A stretch of 64,000 nucleotides of DNA from Alnus glutinosa (Eukaryota; Streptophyta; Magnoliopsida; Fagales; Betulaceae). The position numbers and the translations under genes are program-made. The notes beneath the pieces were generated by a model that worked only from the letters and a program-made list of their open reading frames with translations, did not search any database and was not told where the DNA came from. Below are positions 36,301 to 50,693 of this stretch, piece by piece. The first letter of the stretch is position 1. The number at the start of each line of letters is the position of its first letter. The stretch spans positions 23,247,628 to 23,311,627 of the forward strand of contig NC_084897.1 of the NCBI RefSeq assembly GCF_958979055.1. The letters are read 5' to 3'.

Positions 36301-37945
36301 TGTTCTTCCAAAGTGTTGGTCATGTTTGAAGTCATGTAATAGTTGATCAAGTTTGATCTTGAAAACTCTTCCAAGTATATCTGGCCGATCCTCAGGTTTC
36401 TGATCAGGATTCATTGAGAGGAAGATCTCAATTTCTGGCCATTTCGCATTACATGTGAAAGTAATAAATAAATCTAGATAACTTGCCCATCGACAAATCG
36501 CTATTGCATCCTGATAATTCTCAATCATATATCTTGGACTTCCAGTGAAACTCGAAGGCAAAACAATTCTTTTTGCAACTGATGCAGGGGTTGTGTCTCC
36601 CCTCATAACTGCATCCCTCAATTCAGAATACAATTCAATCCTTAATGCACTTTGGTTACGTCTTACCCACAAAAGTCAAATTGCTTCGATACATGTGTAT
36701 GCGTCAACAACAAACTGCTGAAATAAGCGGCCGCCATATATTAATGTATGTCCCTCATCTTGTCTTGTTTGCAATCGATATACGTAATATTCCCTCATTG
36801 TAACACAATTGTTTGTATTAGATCTAGTTCCATCAACACTTCTACGTAAAATACCAAGTCAATAGCCATCCTCACCATATGGAAATAAAAGAGGATACTG
36901 CAATGCCATGTATGATGGATGCAGTTCATTTATCCTTTGTAATCCACCTTCTTTATAATCCACAATGATATCACGATGTGTATTATCAAGACTAATATCA
37001 CCAACGACAATTGCAGTTATTTCCGAACATGTAGGTAGATTTTGCACTCTTCCGTCAGTTGATCGTGAGCCAATAAGACGTAATCTTAAGTGGTGGGTAT
37101 TACCTCCACTAAAACGGTCTCTAGCCATACGAAAGTTCTTGACCAATAGATTTGATTCATCTAGCATTCGGACCAAAGCATCAACAATAGATGAATCATG
37201 GCTATTGTTCGATTGGTTCAAGGCATTAATTCTATTTGAAACTTCATTTTCAGTATCATAGAAGTATAATTGTGCAAAATTGGGACTTAGACCATCGGTT
37301 GGGAGTAGTGTTCCAATTCTATGGTGGTTTTGACCATTAAGTTTGAAAATATAAGGCCCTCTTCTATCATTAATTCTATGATCCACTTTTCCACCCATTG
37401 ATGTCATACCAAACATGGCATTATAACTTCTAATTTGTGCCTTGAAATTTGTTGGACGCTGGTCTCCAGTTGGATTTAGCAATTCTTGAAGAGTAGCAGG
37501 TGGTTTCTTAAGCAAAGGCAACTGCACCTCGCCATCCATACAACACAGACTAAATTTAGGATTAGCAGGCCTTCTAGATTTTATTGTTCTCTCTTTATAC
37601 CATACTATTGCACTACAATAGTTGCATACGTACGAAGGTGGGCCAAAATTCCAAGGTTCAGTAAATTTTCCTGTATCAAATAGGGAAAAGAAGAAAGTAG
37701 TTTTCTAATTAGTTTAGTTTAGTTTTATGGCTGATTTCTTAATATTCTTTTAATAAATAACTGTAGTTAAGTAATTTACTTGGAATATCTTCATTTTCTG
37801 AGATATTGATGGTTCCATCATCTCTTGTAATTTCACCAGTTGAAGCTATTGTTTGAATGCTATTGTAATTACTCATACGTCCCCGTTTTCCTTTTTCATG
37901 CAAAAGCATCTATCTTCTACGTCGTGCGAGTCTTGTGTTTTCCAT
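33309..37945 (-). pseudogene. Helitron Rep (HUH)/PIF1-like helicase, broken
   Basis: The frame starts near the ATG at 37945. A zinc region (CNYCSAIVW, then CCMDGEVQLP) is followed by the Rep domain with the HUH motif GLPHAHILLFL (about 36170) and the paired-tyrosine motif KYLFKYINKG (about 35745). The helicase follows, with Walker A GHGGTGKT (about 34670), Walker B IIWDEAP (about 34445), the GGDFRQILPVV segment and TINKSQGQSLQ. A likely GT-AG intron (36208-36293) joins Rep pieces. Premature stops are at 37910, 36859, 36676, 35375, 34265, 34142 and 33671, with a frameshift near 33490. By family comparison, several TGA stops stand where Arg (CGA) or Trp (TGG) is usual, consistent with methylation-linked C-to-T decay. 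All motifs survive but no functional protein can be made. Confidence 0.92.
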
Positions 37946-38509
37946 TTTTTCCCTACTGTAATATTTTCTACAGGAAAAAATGAAATCACATTTTTTTTTT
38001 ACAGAATATCATTTACTTCATGAAACTCAAGCAGAACATATAATATTATTTATTACTTAAGAGAATAATTTAAAAATTCAATGGTTAAGAGTATAATATA
38101 AGTATCTAACAATTCAATTTATGAATTACAATAGTGATGTAGCAAGAAATATATATTGGGAACATACCTTCGTGTGTATTGCAATTTATTTACAATGGCA
38201 AAATAATGTTACAAAACAAATCGAGGGAACTTACCTTAATTTGAGAGGATAATAGGATGAGCTTAACGTATCTTGCAGACTATTTTGAGAGAGAATTGGA
38301 AAGATCACCTATATTTAGTATTTTTAAACATTAATTCAAAAGGCATTATCAATAATATGGTGATTTGACTAAAAATTAAGTACCGGGAAAAATAATTAGT
38401 ATTTTTAAACATTAATTTAGAAGACATTATTGAGAAGGTGAAATTAGCATTTAAGGGAAAAAAAAAATGTGAGAACATTTTAAACATGATATGATAAATT
38501 TATCAATTA

Positions 38510-38543
<34 letters not shown>

Positions 38544-38868
38544 TCCTCTGAAATGGGCATATGCTTTAATGAAACTTCTCAAATAATAAACATATATTTT
38601 AGAGATAAGGGTAGAGACAAACAATCATTCTATAAACCACGTGTCTATACAAATGTGGTGCAAATTTTTTGGTTTGAGATTTGGTTCTTTTTTTTAAATG
38701 CTTTTCCCTTTATTCCATTTATTATTTCTCTTTCTTTATCTTTTTATCCATTATTATCCTTTACCCACCTAATCAAACACACACTTATTCTTTTCTTTTT
38801 GAGACACGTACATAGAAACAAAGGTCCTATGTACACTTGCTCAACAACAATTTTTTTTTTTTTTTTAA

Positions 38869-38966
38869 TCTTTTGTTCTGGTTTCTTTTCTATTTTTAAA
38901 CACCTAGACAATTTTTTTTTAATCTTTTGTTCTGGTTTCTTTTCTATTTTTAAACACCTAGACAAT
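38869..38966. repeat. Tandem duplication of about 52 bp
   Basis: A segment running from AATCTTTTGTTCTGG through ACACCTAGACAATTT occurs twice in direct succession. It lies in the 5' non-coding part of the Helitron. Confidence 0.85.
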
Positions 38967-39039
38967 TTACAATTATACACAGATGAATGACAAACCCACA
39001 CATCTATGTATTTTCCACCACACACACCCATCTGACGCA

Positions 39040-39201
39040 CACGCACTCACTTTTACCTTCAGTTACTTTCTCTTACTTATCTTCTCTTTTCCTCACGCAC
39101 TCACTTTTACCTTCAGTTACTTTCTCTTACTTATCTTCTCTTTTCCTCACGCACTCACTTTTACCTTCAGTTACTTTCTCTTACTTATCTTCTCTTTTCC
39201 T
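39040..39201. repeat. Three perfect 54-bp tandem repeats
   Basis: Copies at 39040-39093, 39094-39147 and 39148-39201 begin CACGCACTCACTTTTACC and show no differences by eye. They are pyrimidine-rich and lie upstream of the Helitron Rep gene. Their identity points to recent amplification. Confidence 0.92.
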
Positions 39202-40131
39202 CTTCTACTCTTTTCTTTCTTATCTGCACCTTTCTCTCTTCTATTCTTTTCTTCACCGACACACACACACAGAGTAGGTACCCGAGAGACAGAGATGAGA
39301 AAAAGAGAAAAAGAGAAAGAGGAAAACTTCAAGATTGTTATAGAAGTTCTATATTGCAATTTTCTTTGGGGGGAGATGTAGAAACATGAGCTTTAATTAT
39401 ATTGTTACAGTCTCATGTGAAATTTAAGATGACAGTAAGTGAGTATCATTTATCTTAGTCTTTTTTTTTTGTTTTCCTTTCCCTTTTTTTTTTCTCCGGT
39501 TGTAGATGCTTATTTTTTTGTTATGTAATTTTGATATTTTGTTCTGAAATAAGAACTGCAATTAAACCTCAACAACATTTTTCTGTCGTTCTACAATGTG
39601 TTTTCAAAAAAGACAGTAGGAAGAAGATGAACGAATGGCTATGAATTCGCTAGAATACTTGATTTGGTAACAAAGATAATTACAAAAAATCATATGCAAG
39701 AACGCAACAAATTACAAATTAAGTAAATAAAAATAAATAATCATATAATCTTGAAATACAAATGATCCTCATAATCTACAAACAAAGAAAACTCACAATA
39801 TACAAACAGAGAGAGTACCTTTTGTACCTTTTGTTAGATCAGATGCTAAGATAGTAAGATAGCAATGGGAAGCAAACAGTTTTTCGTTGTATAGAGTGGT
39901 TTTGTAACTGCTATGATGCTTTATAGAGTGGTTATGTAACTGCTATGAGCCTTTTTGCCTTTAAATGTTGTAAGGAATAACCGCTTCAGTTTTTAAAACA
40001 GCCGTGTTTTTTTTTTTTATAGGCAAAATAAATGTTTAAGTTAAACTCACCGTTTAACATTTAATGGACATTTGTCTGTATTTTAAGATGCCACTTGTCT
40101 GAATATTATGCATTCCTCTTACTGATTCTTC

Positions 40132-40137
<6 letters not shown>

Positions 40138-40225
<88 letters not shown>
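40138..40225. repeat. (TA)n microsatellite at the Helitron 5' end
   Basis: About 44 uninterrupted TA dinucleotides lie directly inside the inferred 5'-TC terminus. Likely an expansion of the naturally AT-rich Helitron end. Its length may be mis-assembled or polymorphic. Confidence 0.9.
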
Positions 40226-40227
<2 letters not shown>

Positions 40228-40228
<1 letters not shown>

Positions 40229-41760
40229 ACTACAAGGGAATTAGTGCATGTGGATTATCAAAGTTTTGATTCTCTGTACACAAAAGTTTGCCCTGCAGAT
40301 CTACAACAAATTTCAATTTTTTTTTTTTTTAGACTTGTTTTGAATAAGTAAGAATTTATTGAAGGCCCAATGATAACAAAAAGTATTTGTTGGAATTATC
40401 ATTCCCGATAGTTAAGGCAGTGTAAGAAGGAGCACCCGAGATTTTAGAAGAGTTGGGTACAAGTATAATTAAGGACCATCTAAACCGACTATTAGTCAGG
40501 AATTATGGGCTTGATTGACAAGTGACGTTACAGAACAAGAGTAGTGGGTTGTTAGTTTTTGAAATTAGTAAAAAGTGATGATGTGATATAAAATAAAAAT
40601 AATTTGTATAAAAAAGTGAAAAAGTTTTGTATTGTAGTGAATTTTTTTATTTGAATAGTAATAAAAAATTATTGATGTGATATAAAAAAGTGGAAAAAAG
40701 TGGAAATGTTTTGATGTTGATTAGTAGTGAAAAGTATAAAAAAATGAAAAAAAAAAAAAAAAAAAAAAGAGTACATGAACAGTACTATAATATATTGTTC
40801 CTTGACAAACAACCCCATAGATCCTTGGTAGACAAGGATTACGGGGTTGTCAGAACAACAGACAGTTAGGTGACCAAACCCTGTGAAATCCATGATTACA
40901 ACATTCCTAAATTTGACTCCTGTATATTGCCAATGTCAAATCATATTGGAAGTCACTATTTGAAGCTTACTCGAACATTGTTCATACGGAGGTGGCAAGA
41001 ATTCCAGAAAATTCGGAATCACCTTACCTAGCAGTTGTTTCAAGATATTTATAGGTACCAAGTCAAGAAGTATATTTCAGCCCCTGAACAAAATATACGA
41101 AAAAAGTTTTCACCTAATACAAAAAACTATCTTAAGCATCGGAAGAGGATCACCAGAGAATTCAAGTGTCCTTGTTATTTTGCAAGTGTCGGAAGCCATT
41201 TCATAATCCAAGAAGAACAACCAATCTCGGTGAATTCAGCCCTATTGTTCCAATATTCAGAGTTTATTACCTCCCACGTCATTATACCGAAAACTGTATC
41301 AACAGTATTCACGTAAAGGCAATCTCTCAAAAATAAGACGATCAGATGGAGCTTACAAAAGCAAGTACATGCAAAAAGCCAAACATAAACAAGCAAAACT
41401 AAAAAATTATATTAAAAAAACTCAACACCCAACTAGAAATCCATTAACGGGAAAATCTCCCCTGCCCATAAAGGAATTAACTTTGGATCGAACTCAAACC
41501 AACACCCGTAAAGGAATTAACCTGGAATAGAACTCAAAACATAATATCACTTGCAATGTACCCGAAATCCTTTTTTCTCTTTTAAAATAATCTTAGCATT
41601 TCTCGTGTAAAAAAATATATATACTGCATCATGATTTTATTAGTCACAATAAATAGAACAGATTTGCCCTTTTGAGATTAGTACAAATTCATATGTAGAT
41701 TTAGGTTGAGTTAACTTCAACAGCAGGACTAAGTTGGTGCGCTACTTGCCGCTCATGGCC
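40228..41760. other. Intergenic, no gene recognised
   Basis: If the Helitron inserted into the HSL2 3' region, the first bases here are the displaced downstream flank of HSL2. The rest is AT-rich, with a poly(A) run near 40748-40768 and a short imperfect repeat (GTAAAGGAATTAAC-like) at 41465-41525. No supported coding region. Confidence 0.45.
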
Positions 41761-41764
41761 AGCT

Positions 41765-42495
41765 ACCCACAGATATCTTAAAGTTTTTAGATATGAAATT
41801 TTTCACCTTAGATCTACTAATTTCAGGAGGTCTTTTCACCACACGTTTCATTCCATTGGTTTTTCGGTTCTCTCCTCTTCAATCCACCATCAGTCACTTC
41901 ACTATCTGGTACTCATGTGCCAGAGCGTGCACCCCACGCGCCAAAGCCCGACGCCATGTGCGCTGATCTCCACCACCAACAACCATCTCTGCTAGTTCCA
42001 TGTAGTGGTTTAGCCTTCAATGATGATTAGCGATGAGTTTTCGTTATGTTTTCATAATATTTGTATTTTTTTTGTATTTCTGTTTTAATATGCGGTTGGG
42101 TTTCGGTCTCCGTAAGATACCTATTCTCTAGAGATTTTGTTCTGATTTTAGTAGTGCATGTTTCACCCCTGCAAAAAGGTTGTTTCTTCCATATTCAAAT
42201 TAGTGTATGGTTGTATTGGACAAGGTTGAAGGCCTTTGCACAGGTCATGCCCTTGTTTATTGCTTGTTTGAACTTTTATCCGCCTTATGTGGACCAAGCC
42301 TTGGTTAGTTGGCTTTGTTCAAGGTAGATAGGACTGAAACCTTTTTAATTTATCTGTAACTGAAAATTCATCATTCCCTCACTGGTTACCATTCACTTTG
42401 GTACTGCTTTATTAGATTTGGGTTTATTGTTAGGGTGTCCACCCCTCTGCTTTCATATTTGTAACCTTACTCTTATTGAATGAATATTGTACCTT
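41765..42495 (+). mobile_element. Dispersed retroelement family, copy B
   Basis: Diverged copy of the repeat at 22570-23370 in the same orientation, sharing CTTAGATCTACTAATTTCAG near the start and GGTTGAAGGCCTTT, CATGCCCTTGTT and AACCTTTTTAATT later. It ends TTGTACCTTAAAAAAA and runs into a (GAA)n repeat at 42499-42538. The A-rich end and truncated body suggest non-LTR retrotransposition. No open reading frame of note. Confidence 0.75.
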
Positions 42496-42546
42496 AAAAA
42501 AAGAAGAAGAAGAAGAAGAAGAAGAAGAAGAAGAAGAAAAAGAGGC

Positions 42547-42677
42547 GAGATGATACAGCCGTCCCCTATCACCCCTTTATTAATTTTTTAATCAAAAAGA
42601 TCAAAATATGTCACATCAAAGGACATCTTTTGATTAAAAAATCAAAAAGGGGGTAGTGGGGGACGGTTTGTTGTCTC
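42547..42677. mobile_element. Fold-back MITE, about 131 bp
   Basis: The left arm (GAGATGATACAGCCGTCCCC and following) pairs imperfectly with the reverse complement of the right arm (GAGACAACAAACCGTCCCCC and following) over about 50 bp, leaving a short loop around 42600-42620. No clear target duplication, so superfamily not assigned. Confidence 0.65.
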
Positions 42678-43296
42678 CCACAAATCATTTCCCGAAAAAA
42701 AGACAAGAATTTTTCTTCTTTCAGGATCTAGATGGGGCAGACACGTGCAATGTAGTAACCAAGATACATCATTAGTCTCTATTGGGCCATTGTCCAATAC
42801 ACCCAATTCAAGCGACATTGTCACGCCATTTGCCGCATTTTTTGTTAATCCAACGGCTCTCGTTTATTTGAAAAAGAGAAATCTTACATTTATTTAAATT
42901 TTTATAAAAAAAAGTCTTATTAAAATGATGTAGAGTTTATTTATTGGTATTCATAACATTTATTTTTATTAATTGTTTATATCATCTTTAATGAATAAAT
43001 TTCATATCATTTAGTAAAATTATACTTATAAAATTTTAAGTATATGAAACATTTATCATTGAAAAATGCTAAACTTTTTAATTAAAATTTGGTCTTTAAA
43101 TGATGTATTAAACTTTTATGATAAAGTGATAATTTATTAAATAAAATTGTGAGATATGATTTGATAATCAAGTTTATACAAATTGTTTTTGAAAAGTGTG
43201 CATTTCTCCCTTTCTTTTGCCCCGGACGCGGACAATTCAAAGGATAACCATCAAAAAGGCAAAAGCGCGGTTTAAATTTAGGGTGGTTGAATCTGG

Positions 43297-43352
43297 CCAA
43301 TGATGATTCACCACGTGCACCCGTACGTAACCACGGTTCGCTAACCGCGGTT
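43297..43352 (+). promoter_or_regulatory. Alpha-tubulin upstream elements: CCAAT, G-box, paired palindromes
   Basis: A CCAAT box (43297-43301), a CACGTG G-box (43312-43317) and two near-identical palindromes, AACCACGGTT (43329-43338) and AACCGCGGTT (43343-43352), lie 165-220 bp upstream of the tubulin ATG. The palindromes are spaced 14 bp centre to centre. Function is inferred only from position and motif type. Confidence 0.45.
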
Positions 43353-43501
43353 AAACTCCTTCCGATTCTCTCCGTCGCAATAAATGTACAGGCGAGAAAT
43401 CATTCTCAGAGACACCACATTTGTCGCAAACGAGAGGCGTCTTGATAAACGCATATCTCTCTTGTTTCTCTTATCCATCTTCATCTCGTCGATTCCTTTA
43501 G

Positions 43502-46374
<2,873 letters not shown>

Positions 46375-46428
46375 GAAAGAATGCTTGTTTAGTAGTCAAG
46401 CATTCTAATGATTCAGTTCTGTGGTGAT

Positions 46429-46569
46429 GCTGACTTGTGTTTTTCCTTTCCAAACTGTTGGCTTCTTCTTGTTGCCCTGGATTCTATTTGCTGTTTCACG
46501 CTGACTTGTGTTTTTCCTTTCCAAACTGCTGGCTCTTCGTGTTGCCCTGGATTCTATTTGCTATTTCAC
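46429..46569 (+). repeat. 71-bp tandem duplication in the alpha-tubulin 3' region
   Basis: Two copies start at 46429 and 46500, each opening GCTGACTTGTGTTTTTCC. The second has a small deletion and a few substitutions. It begins about 55 bp after the tubulin stop, so it probably lies in the 3' UTR. Confidence 0.88.
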
Positions 46570-47269
46570 TTAGCGTGAAACAGCCATGTTCGTTGTTTGG
46601 TTTACTACTTTAATCATATGAATGTGGCCTTTGTTATAAGCTATGAGTTTTATTTGCTGTTTCCCTTTATTGATTTTTGGTATCTGTGGAATCTCTTGAG
46701 GCTTGGAGCCCAAGGGAAGTATGCTTGATTTAGTCTCCTGTAGTTTGTCCTTTTTGTTTTTTGGCTGGAGAAATTACTTTCGTTTGAACGTTGGTATTTG
46801 GTAACGGATGTTTAACACTATATGGTTGACCAGGTAGCTCTTTAGAACACTCCTCCATTAATTTTTGTTGATAGGGATAATAAATTTAGGCGGTAAGACT
46901 GAGCATCTGGTTAAAAATTAGCCCACCTGTCATACCTGCCCGCCCGTAAGGTTATTGGATGGATTTTCCCCTCATCACCCCAGGCGGGGGCATGTGGCTT
47001 TTAAACTCTCTGCAAGCCCACCGGAGCTCACCCTCATGCGAGGAGTTGTTGTGCACTTGTTGTGATGGTGTAGTGAATGAATCAAATTTCTTTTATAAAA
47101 TGTAAACTGAACATCAGAGCTCGAAATTGAATATACTCCATTTCTACGACAAGATGCATAAACTGACTTCTACAAAACTGGGTCATACCTCAAAAGCTAT
47201 AATTCCCTAGGACAGTAGTTTATGTTCAGAGGTAGGGCTCTCCTCACCCACAACATCGAGGGACAAGAA

Positions 47270-47419
47270 ATCTCTCCATTTGAAACAGAGAGAATTCTCT
47301 CCATTTAGTGTAATAGTGAAAGTATAGTTATCTTTTTATATTTTTATAGAATGTGAAAAAATTACACCTTCACTTTTATACTAAATAGAGAAAATATCTC
47401 AATTTCAAATGGAGAAGAT
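47270..47419. mobile_element. Fold-back MITE, about 150 bp
   Basis: The left arm starts ATCTCTCCATTTGAAA. The reverse complement of the right end starts ATCTTCTCCATTTGAAA, and similarity continues for about 70 bp through TCTCTCCATTTAGT/TCTCTATTTAGT. No convincing target duplication was found. Confidence 0.65.
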
Positions 47420-48402
47420 CCAAATTCCAAAAATCGAGTGATTTGGCATGACACTCGATCTATTGCTGGAGGTTACACTTGGGAAATGGTGTATCTAGGT
47501 CCTTATTGGGTCGTTTGGGTTGCGATTCTTGGGGTCCTGTCATCCGTCGGCCCAATAAGTCTTCGGCTTGTCTGTCAGTCTTTCTAGTGATTCCGGCAAG
47601 TGACTATTCTTAAGGGGGCTGTCGGTAGTTGGACCCTCCACTTATGATAAGCATGGGGGCAATAACAACTCTGTGGGCTAAACATCACCAGACTGCAACA
47701 TGGCAACATCGGTGGATTGAAGCTTACTGTCTTGAGCCCAAATTGATTGATGGGGCACTTTCTACTTGTACCGTTTTGGACTTAAGATTGGGCTTTGGAT
47801 TTGACATACAACATGGCATTTTTACGATTGGCTTGAAGCCTCAAGCAAGCAACCTGATCCCACCCACCCACTCCCACCCACTTCGTTCAATCAATTGGTT
47901 CCCGGCTACCTTAATCTCCTCGCAAAGGACACGTGCAGGTACATTATAAGAGGCATCGGGGAAAGGACTAATTTGTTTGTGCATCCTGTTCGGAACAAAA
48001 TGGACTTTGACCAGACAACCAAAACAGAGAGGAGGGTGGTCTTCCACGCACCAAGACGTTCCTTTCCATACTCTTGCTCCCCCCACCGTCCCTCTTTTCT
48101 CATCTCCTACATATTTTTGAAATGATTATTAAATTAATCTTATACATACTCCTCCCTCACAAATGGTCACTATTTTATCTACATCTTTTTCCTCCTACAC
48201 ACCTCTTTCACTTCATATATATATATATATATATTATTTGATTTCAATCGTGTTAATTATTAAAATATGTTAATTATTAAAATGTAAAAGACGACAACAA
48301 TTCAAGTAACCCTTACTATTTTTTGAAATATAAACCGTAGAGTGAGTTTTTAAATTGGTTAAATAGTACCTCCGAGCTTTTTCAATAATATGGATTGCCA
48401 CG

Positions 48403-48857
48403 TTGGCTTGCACGCGTATGGGAGGTTTCCTCCTTGGGCCGCGCGTGTGGGCCACGTTCCGCTTTTTCGGCTGCGTTCGGTGCTGTTCGGTGTTCGCTGG
48501 TGGTCGGTTTGAGCAGAGATATTTTCGGGGATGGCGCGTGGCCTCCACGCGCCGTCTCTCCGGCGACGGAATTCCTCCCCGACGGTGGCTCTGTTTGTCT
48601 TGAGTGTTTTCTGTGCTGATTGTATATTCCCTAGTTGTCTTGTTTCACAGTGTCTTTGCAGTGCACAAATATTTTCTGAATTTATTTATAAGTGTGGAGC
48701 TTTAAGAGATATTCATGTAATATTTGTGTATTGTTGTAGATAACTGCTTTGTCAGATTTATTTCTGACTTTGGATGTAGGGGTGTCTTGTACCTCTTATT
48801 CTATCTCTGTAATGCCTCATGGCTTTCAGATTTGTAAGGAGCACATGCTTCTTTGTT

Positions 48858-48888
<31 letters not shown>

Positions 48889-48892
48889 AAAG
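48403..48892 (+). mobile_element. Poly(A) retroelement insertion, about 490 bp
   Basis: Flanked by GGATTGCCACG (48392-48402) and GGATTGCTACG (48893-48903), an 11-bp target duplication with one mismatch. The body starts GC-rich (CGGCGACGG, GCGCGTGGCC), becomes T-rich and ends with TGTAATGCC and an A-rich tail (48857-48890). The pattern fits a 5'-truncated LINE 3' end or a similar retroposed sequence. No protein domain recognised. Confidence 0.75.
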
Positions 48893-49463
48893 AGGATTGC
48901 TACGCTTATGAAAAAATTATAATAAAAGTTTAAACATTCCTGGCATTTTTCAAAAAATATAAAGATTCGGAAAATAAAATTGTGCTCCACATCATCGCTA
49001 CCATATAAAAATCTCGCACGCATTTAATGCAAATGACCGTATGACGTGCAACCCTGAGACAGCAAATGGGGCAGCACATTAGTGGGACTGTTTTTTAACA
49101 GGTGTCGCTCCTGAACATCAGAAGCAAATCAAACAGTCGACGCATTCCTCGGGGGGAGCCTTAGGATTTGGCTTTTCTTCTTCTTCATCTTCTTTGTATG
49201 TGTCTATTTTGTTTTGTTTTTTGAGCTATAATTTTTGTAGTTGGTCTGATAAATCATATAGCTGGTTGCAGCAAAGAAGAAAAAGCTGCAAAAGATTCCG
49301 TCACATTCTCTGGGGTTGAAATAAGACATTGGAGCTCTTTTTCCAGGCCCTAAACGCTACTCCCACTCTCTCACCTAAATGGGTAGTATAGCATTACAGC
49401 TACAGCAGTGACTTCACTCTTCGCCCACCAAAATAAAGGGCAAGTTTTTGGTCTTTTTGGGTC

Positions 49464-50657
49464 ATGGAAAAGAGGAAGAAGGATCAAACCCTTGCTTGCT
49501 CTGCTAGTCAAGAACCTGAGACAAATGGCCTCTTGGTATGAAACTCTTTTCATTCTCTCCCCCTCCTTTGTTTGCAGAAAAAGGGTTTGTTATTTTTCTG
49601 ATTTAATCCCAGATTTTGCTAAACATTTTCTTTTCTGGTTCTATCTTCCCTCCATTTTGATACACAATGACTAATCTTTCTTCTTCTTTTTTTCCCATTG
49701 TGCGTTTTGGTATTCAGCAGTATAAATTGCCCTAACAAAATCTAGAAAAATGCTGTCTTGCAAGGGTTCTGTCATCTTTCTGAATTGAAAATGGTATATG
49801 GCATGCTATTTATTTGTAATCCATTTATTTAAGCACTGATTATTATAGACAAAGAAATCATATCTGTTGAGGAGCTTCTTCTCACAATTCCATTGTTTAG
49901 AAGTGCATTAATATCTTACTTACATTTTGGACACTGAAAAGATGCTTCATGCTTATATTTTCCTGTGACTGGAAAATGTTTGAAACCCATATGTAGATAT
50001 CTTTATTGAACAGGATTTATTAGTTAATATTACTTCATGTAATCTATTAAAATGAGTATGATCGTGAACAGACCAAGGAAGACCGAGGCCAACCCAATGT
50101 TGCTCTTGCGACAAAGACTAACATAACTGGTAGCCCTTCGTATGACAATGCACTTTCCCTTAATCAGCAGCACCCACCAGTTCTACAATGGCCATACACA
50201 GCTCAACATGCTGTGGAGCAGTCCCCCTTAATTTCTAAACCCTGTATTCCCACTGAATCACCTATGATCCTAAACCAATGGCAGCAATTATCACATCTTC
50301 AACAGAATCCCGCTGGCCACCAGGACCAGCAGGGACAGCCACCACATTTTGTTCAACCAACAGTACCATTTTGGCTGCCCCAGCGGCCGGTTTACCCATT
50401 GCCTGGAGTGAATGCACCCACTATTCCGCCGTTTGCTCCCCTTGGAACTACTGATACTGGCTGGCAAGCTCCTGGTGCTCTAGGAGGAGGAACTTCATCA
50501 AAAAACCAACCCCAGATTCCCAATTTCTGTTATCAAGTTGGATACACGTATCCGGGCTTTCCAGGTACATGTGCAATTTCAGTCATTTTTTATGCTATAT
50601 GTTTGGCTTTATTAACATCTTAAACCATATCTGACTATTTGATTTGGGTAAATTGTA

Positions 50658-50693
<36 letters not shown>

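Larger units (their letters stand above)
30614..40227 (-). mobile_element. Autonomous-type Helitron, about 9.6 kb, now defective
   Basis: Read on the minus strand, the element begins 5'-TC at 40227 and ends CTAG-3' at 30614. It is flanked by A on the left and T on the right, as expected for insertion between A and T. A 7-bp GC-rich hairpin (ACCCGCG/CGCGGGT, 30624-30642) lies 7 bp inside the 3' end, a classic Helitron terminator. The interior encodes, in order, a Rep/helicase and an RPA-like protein (separate entries), the usual content of plant Helitrons. The 5' edge is less certain because a (TA)n microsatellite has grown there. No terminal inverted repeats or target duplication are expected. 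Confidence 0.9.

Noticed and set aside
39040..39201. CRISPR-like array
   Set aside because: Direct tandem repeats without spacers in a plant nuclear context.
38983..39381. A 132-codon open frame with three 18-residue repeats
   Set aside because: It follows the 54-bp DNA tandem repeat in non-coding Helitron sequence; hydrophobic composition is from T-rich DNA.
47629..48125. Overlapping open frames on both strands as a possible gene
   Set aside because: No family motif, no splice-consistent extension; less AT-rich intergenic DNA only.
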